Shown: in pieces, positions 61,281 to 64,000 of the stretch | Layout: each line of letters starts with the position of its first letter | Position numbering within the stretch: position 1 is the first letter of the stretch | NCBI RefSeq assembly: GCF_030160835.1 | Contig: NZ_BSPC01000011.1 | Coordinates: forward strand, 62,001 to 126,000 | Origin: Labrys miyagiensis | Lineage (GTDB): Bacteria; Pseudomonadota; Alphaproteobacteria; Rhizobiales; Labraceae | Direction of reading: 5' to 3' | DNA: 64,000 nucleotides | The notes under the pieces: generated by a model | What the model was told of the DNA's origin: nothing | The model's input: only the letters and a program-made list of their open reading frames with translations | Databases searched by the model: none | Made by a program: the position numbers and the translations under genes

Positions 61281-62294
61281 TCAGTTCACCGGGCAGGCGT
61301 TGTCGGCCTGGTAGTCATGCACGACAGTCTTGCCGTCGACGATGTCCTTGGTCACGGCATCGATGGCTGCCTTGTTGTCGGCGCTGACCAGAGACTTGTT
61401 GTTGTCGTCCATGGCCAGGCCGACGCCGTCCTGCTTCAGACCGAGCACGTTGGTGCCCGTCTTGAAGGTACCGGCTGCACCCGACTTGAAGCCCTCATAG
61501 ATGGCTTCGTCGACATGCTTGAGCACGGAGGTCAGCACCTTGCCGGGGTGCAGGCCATTCTGGTTGGAGTCGACGCCGATGGAGAGCTTGCCCTCGTCGG
61601 CCGCGGCCTGCAGCACGCCGAGGCCCGTCTGGCCGGCCGCGGCGTAGACGATGTCGGCGCCCTGGGCCATCTGCGCCTTGGCCAGCTCGCCGCCACGGCC
61701 CGGGTCGTTCCAGGCGGCCGCGGTGGTGCCGGTCATGTTCTGGATGACCTTGATGCTGGGATTGGCGGCCTTGGCGCCCTGCACATAGCCGCAGCCGAAG
61801 GAGCGGATCAGCGGGATGTCCATGCCGCCGACGAAGCCGATGGTGCCGCTCTTCGAGGTCTTGGCAGCGAGATAGCCGGCGAGATAGGAGCCTTCGTCGG
61901 CCCGGTAGATATAGGAAGCGACGTTGGGCAGGTCGACCACATCGTCGACGATGCCGAACTGGGTCTTCGGATAGGCCTTGGCGACGGCGGTCAACGCGTC
62001 CTCATAGGCAAAGCCCAGTACGATGATCGGGTTGTTGCCGTCCTTGGCGAAGCGGCGCAGGGCCTGCTCGCGCTGGGAGGCGTTGGTGATCTCGAATTCG
62101 CGGTAGGTCTTGCCGCTTTCCTTCTTCCAGCGCTCGGCGCCGTTATAAGCGCCTTCGTTGAAGGATTTGTCGAACTTGCCTCCCAGGTCGTAGATGATGG
62201 CTGGGCCGGGCTTGTCGGCAGCCGAGGCTGTCGTCGCAACACCGGCTGTGCCGAGGCTCAGCAGGACGGCCAGGCCAAGAAGGGTCGATTTCAT
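61281..62294 (-). CDS. BMP family nucleoside-binding protein
   Basis: 337 residues with an N-terminal signal peptide (MKSTLLGLAVLLSLGTAGVA to the ASA-A cleavage region). The mature part has IIYDLGGKFDKSFNEGAYNG, the signature of the basic membrane protein (Med/BmpA) family that captures purine or other nucleosides, and GTIGFVGGMDIPLIRSFGCG. The ATG at 62294 follows GGGAGAG; a GTG one codon earlier is unlikely. It heads the operon with ATPase, two permeases and cdd. Confidence 0.93.
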   Translation of the reverse strand: MKSTLLGLAVLLSLGTAGVATTASAADKPGPAIIYDLGGKFDKSFNEGAYNGAERWKKESGKTYREFEITNASQREQALRRFAKDGNNPIIVLGFAYEDALTAVAKAYPKTQFGIVDDVVDLPNVASYIYRADEGSYLAGYLAAKTSKSGTIGFVGGMDIPLIRSFGCGYVQGAKAANPSIKVIQNMTGTTAAAWNDPGRGGELAKAQMAQGADIVYAAAGQTGLGVLQAAADEGKLSIGVDSNQNGLHPGKVLTSVLKHVDEAIYEGFKSGAAGTFKTGTNVLGLKQDGVGLAMDDNNKSLVSADNKAAIDAVTKDIVDGKTVVHDYQADNACPVN

Positions 62295-62469
62295 CACGCT
62301 CTCCCGCGCTTATTCTCGTTGGTGGATGGAGGGCAATCCCGGTTTACCCGCGACAGCCTTCGCGTGAACATGGCATGGCAGTTACACTATTGAGAAGGGG
62401 TGTCGTGCGTTCACCCTTACTTTTCACACAAATCCGGCGGGAAACGCGGGTTCAGGATGAGGATTTCCG

Positions 62470-62862
62470 ATGGCCAAGCTGATCAAGCGCACGCTCGCTC
62501 TCATTGCCCATGACCAGAAAAAGGACGAGATGGTCGCCTTTGCCGAGACCCATCGCGCCATCCTGGCGAAGTTCGACCTCGTTGCCACCGGCACGACCGG
62601 CGGGCGCGTGCTGGCCGCCTGCCCCGAATTGTCGCTGACGGCGCTGAAGAGCGGACCGATGGGCGGCGACCAGCAGATCGGCGCCTTGATCGCGGAGGGG
62701 CAGGTGCACGGCCTGTTCTTCTTCGTCGACCCCCTGACGGCCATGCCGCATGATGTCGACGTCAAGGCGCTGACGCGCCTCGTCCTGGTCTACGACATAC
62801 CGATGGCCTGCAATCCTTCGACCGCCGACATGATCATCCGGCAGATGACCCATCTGAACTGA
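62470..62862 (+). CDS. mgsA: Methylglyoxal synthase
   Basis: Turns dihydroxyacetone phosphate into methylglyoxal and phosphate, a bypass used when sugar phosphates accumulate. The 130-residue protein has the phosphate loop [11 protein letters not shown], the catalytic aspartate in [31 protein letters not shown], and a C-terminal [12 protein letters not shown] at 62470. It stands alone between the nucleoside importer (divergent) and a small regulator. Confidence 0.96.
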   Translation: MAKLIKRTLALIAHDQKKDEMVAFAETHRAILAKFDLVATGTTGGRVLAACPELSLTALKSGPMGGDQQIGALIAEGQVHGLFFFVDPLTAMPHDVDVKALTRLVLVYDIPMACNPSTADMIIRQMTHLN

Positions 62863-62902
62863 CCGGGCGGCACAGCAAGGGCCTGTGGGCCGAGGCGGCC
62901 GC

Positions 62903-63187
62903 CTACGCGGGTGTGGCCAAGACATAGGTATAAAGGTCGATATCGAGCATGATCGTGAGCGTCAGCAGCGTCTCGACGCCGCAATGGGTGCCGTGAGACT
63001 CGAGGCGGGAAATCGAGGAGTGGCTGAGGCCGTGCGATTCGGCGATCTGCCGCAAGGTGACGTTCCGCTGCAGCCGGCGCGTGCGGATGTCCCCGCCGAG
63101 GCGCTTCCAGTCCATGTTCACGAGCAGCAGCGTCCCGTCTCCCGTCTTCGAACTCGGCTTACCTGCAATCGGCTTTCTGGCATTCAT
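62903..63187 (-). CDS. Small XRE-type helix-turn-helix regulator
   Basis: 94 residues. After a basic N-terminal tail, the segment DWKRLGGDIRTRRLQRNVTL and RQIAESHGLSHSSISRLESH forms an HTH_3 domain, and the rest (VETLLTLTIMLDIDLYTYVL) packs a short helix. The ATG at 63187 is preferred to the open frame from 63220. It has no extra sensor domain, so it may be a repressor relying on a partner or concentration. Targets unknown. Confidence 0.75.
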   Translation of the reverse strand: MNARKPIAGKPSSKTGDGTLLLVNMDWKRLGGDIRTRRLQRNVTLRQIAESHGLSHSSISRLESHGTHCGVETLLTLTIMLDIDLYTYVLATPA

Positions 63188-63356
63188 CGCGACAGTCCAA
63201 GGTTGCGGCCTGAAGCCCATTGGATATTGGGCCCCTGGCGAAAGCAGTTTTGTTACATTCCCTTATGGCAGGTAAAGTCTAGCAGCATGTCACGACAGCC
63301 GCTTGATCATTTTTGGTGGTATTTTTAAGGCAAGAACCGGTCGCTTACAGCTATTT

Positions 63357-63521
63357 CCCGGGAGCGCGGACGTCCCGTCCGCTCTTGAACCGCTTCGCGA
63401 AACCAGAAGGGCGCGGCCTGTGATTGAGGACGCGCCCTTTTCATGGTCTACCCTCTGTTGCCGCCCCGGCTGTCCCGGAACGGTATCGGTTCAAGAGCGG
63501 ACTGGAAGTCCGCGCTCCCAG
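63357..63521. repeat. Family A element with terminator-like hairpin in the spacer
   Basis: The left arm starts cccgggagcgcggacgtccc; the right arm is gttcaagagcggactggaag followed by tccgcgctcccagg. The spacer contains aagggcgcg...cgcgcccttt (63407-63440), a hairpin with a T run on the plus side. The same arrangement, with other sequence, is seen at 48206. Confidence 0.88.
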
Positions 63522-63533
63522 GGGTGCTCCCGG

Positions 63534-63857
63534 CTACCACATATCGCGCAGGCCGGCGGTGCCCTTGACGATGTAGTTGTCCTTGCCGCCATGGCCGCTG
63601 AGCGCGGTTGAGATGTCGGCCTCGCCATAGACGCTCCACTTGTCGTTCCAGGCATAGGTGCCGCCGACGCCGACTTCGCCCCAGAGCTTCTGGTTCTTCT
63701 GGTGCACCGTGGTGCCGGCCACATCCATGCTGGTGCCGCCCAGGAACTCGTAGCTCAGATTGGCGATGCCGTAGACCTGCAGGCGGCGCATCTTGCCATC
63801 GTCGCCCTTCCAGCTCGACAGGTTCTCGAGCCGCACGCCGGCCCGGCCCTTGAGGCG
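63534..63857 (-). pseudogene. 3' remnant of an autotransporter beta-barrel gene
   Basis: The 107 open codons encode the end of an autotransporter barrel: GRAGVRLENLSSWKGDDGK, VYGIANLSYEFLGGTSMDVA, LWGEVGVGGTYAWNDKWSVY and a terminal GLRDMW with the aromatic C-terminus needed for outer-membrane insertion. A full barrel needs about 250-300 residues and a passenger upstream. The frame stops at TAG (63858-63860), exactly where a family G repeat begins, and the sequence beyond the repeat to the window end does not resume a barrel in any frame. I read this as a gene truncated at the repeat; a continuation further on cannot be excluded. Confidence 0.65.
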
Positions 63858-63962
63858 CTAAAGCAAAGCGCGTTCAAGCGTGAACGCTTCTTTGCTCTAA
63901 CTCTTTGTTTCGACGCGTCTTTGTGATTCTTGACGATTCCGTCAAATCGCAAAACGCTTTAG
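63858..63962. repeat. Family G element, copy 2
   Basis: From ctaaagcaaagcgcg to caaaacgctttag, with ends ctaaagc/gctttag as short inverted repeats. It aligns along its whole length with 19101-19203. It borders the autotransporter remnant. The last 38 bases of the window after it show no feature. Confidence 0.88.
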
Positions 63963-64000
63963 TGCTCGTGTCAATCGACGGTGCTCCGCATGGCATCCTA

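Noticed and set aside
615-63962. Insertion sequences
   Set aside because: No transposase or integrase frame was found; the repeats are non-coding except where inside host genes.

Overview
The window is GC-rich chromosomal DNA with short spacers and many start/stop overlaps (ATGA, TGATG). Its gene content points to an aerobic alphaproteobacterium, most likely of the Hyphomicrobiales: an oxygen-dependent (cobG/cobN type) cobalamin pathway, fabA-fabB-fabI, an N-methyl-amine demethylase cluster, carnitine catabolism genes, and many sugar or nucleoside ABC transporter genes. This placement is inferred from content; no rRNA or tRNA gene was seen, and the genus cannot be fixed from what is visible.

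Layout. 1-0.6 kb: 3' part of an ABC ATPase. 0.8-6.6 kb: a VOC protein, cobO and cobP (corrinoid adenosylation and nucleotide-loop steps), an isoquinoline-oxidoreductase-type molybdenum hydroxylase pair, a beta-helix protein and a small membrane protein. 6.7-19.1 kb: a cobalamin riboswitch followed by DUF1636-cobW-cobN-cobG-cobH-cobI-cobJ, divergent cobK, then cobL-cobE-cobM. 19.3-21.2 kb: two DMT-family exporters. 21.6-23.9 kb: carnitine dehydrogenase, a thioesterase and a DUF1932-type dehydrogenase. 24.1-34.8 kb: a heme-dependent N-demethylase cluster (heme subunit, reductase, DmmA-like subunit, GcvT protein, DUF1989-GcvT fusion, flavin reductase, acyl-CoA-dehydrogenase-fold protein) with a divergent APC permease. 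35.1-45.2 kb: one long operon under a GntR regulator, with a sugar ABC importer, an apionate-lactonase-like protein, a 2-hydroxyacid dehydrogenase and an HpcH-type aldolase. 45.5-48.0 kb: a helicase and small proteins. 48.3-51.4 kb: fabI, fabB, fabA. 51.6-52.2 kb: a ParDE-like toxin-antitoxin pair. 52.3-62.3 kb: nucleoside salvage (deoA, deoB, cdd and a BMP-type nucleoside importer), interrupted by an SDR-ECF sigma pair. 62.5-64.0 kb: mgsA, a small XRE regulator and a broken autotransporter 3' end.

The most striking feature is a set of at least seven families of long, interrupted palindromic elements (about 70-230 bp; called A to G here), present in more than twenty places. Most lie between genes, but three insertions are inside essential-looking pathway genes in frame: two in cobN and one in cobG. 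Some elements are nested inside others or joined as half-elements. Reading-frame-compatible palindromes inside proteins resemble in principle the Rickettsia palindromic elements; for this lineage I know of no description, so they are the main candidate for something new.

Functionally the window combines de novo aerobic B12 synthesis, stepwise oxidation of N-methylated compounds with transfer of the released one-carbon units to folate-type GcvT proteins, uptake and breakdown of a sugar acid or branched sugar, unsaturated fatty acid synthesis and nucleoside uptake with phosphorolysis.
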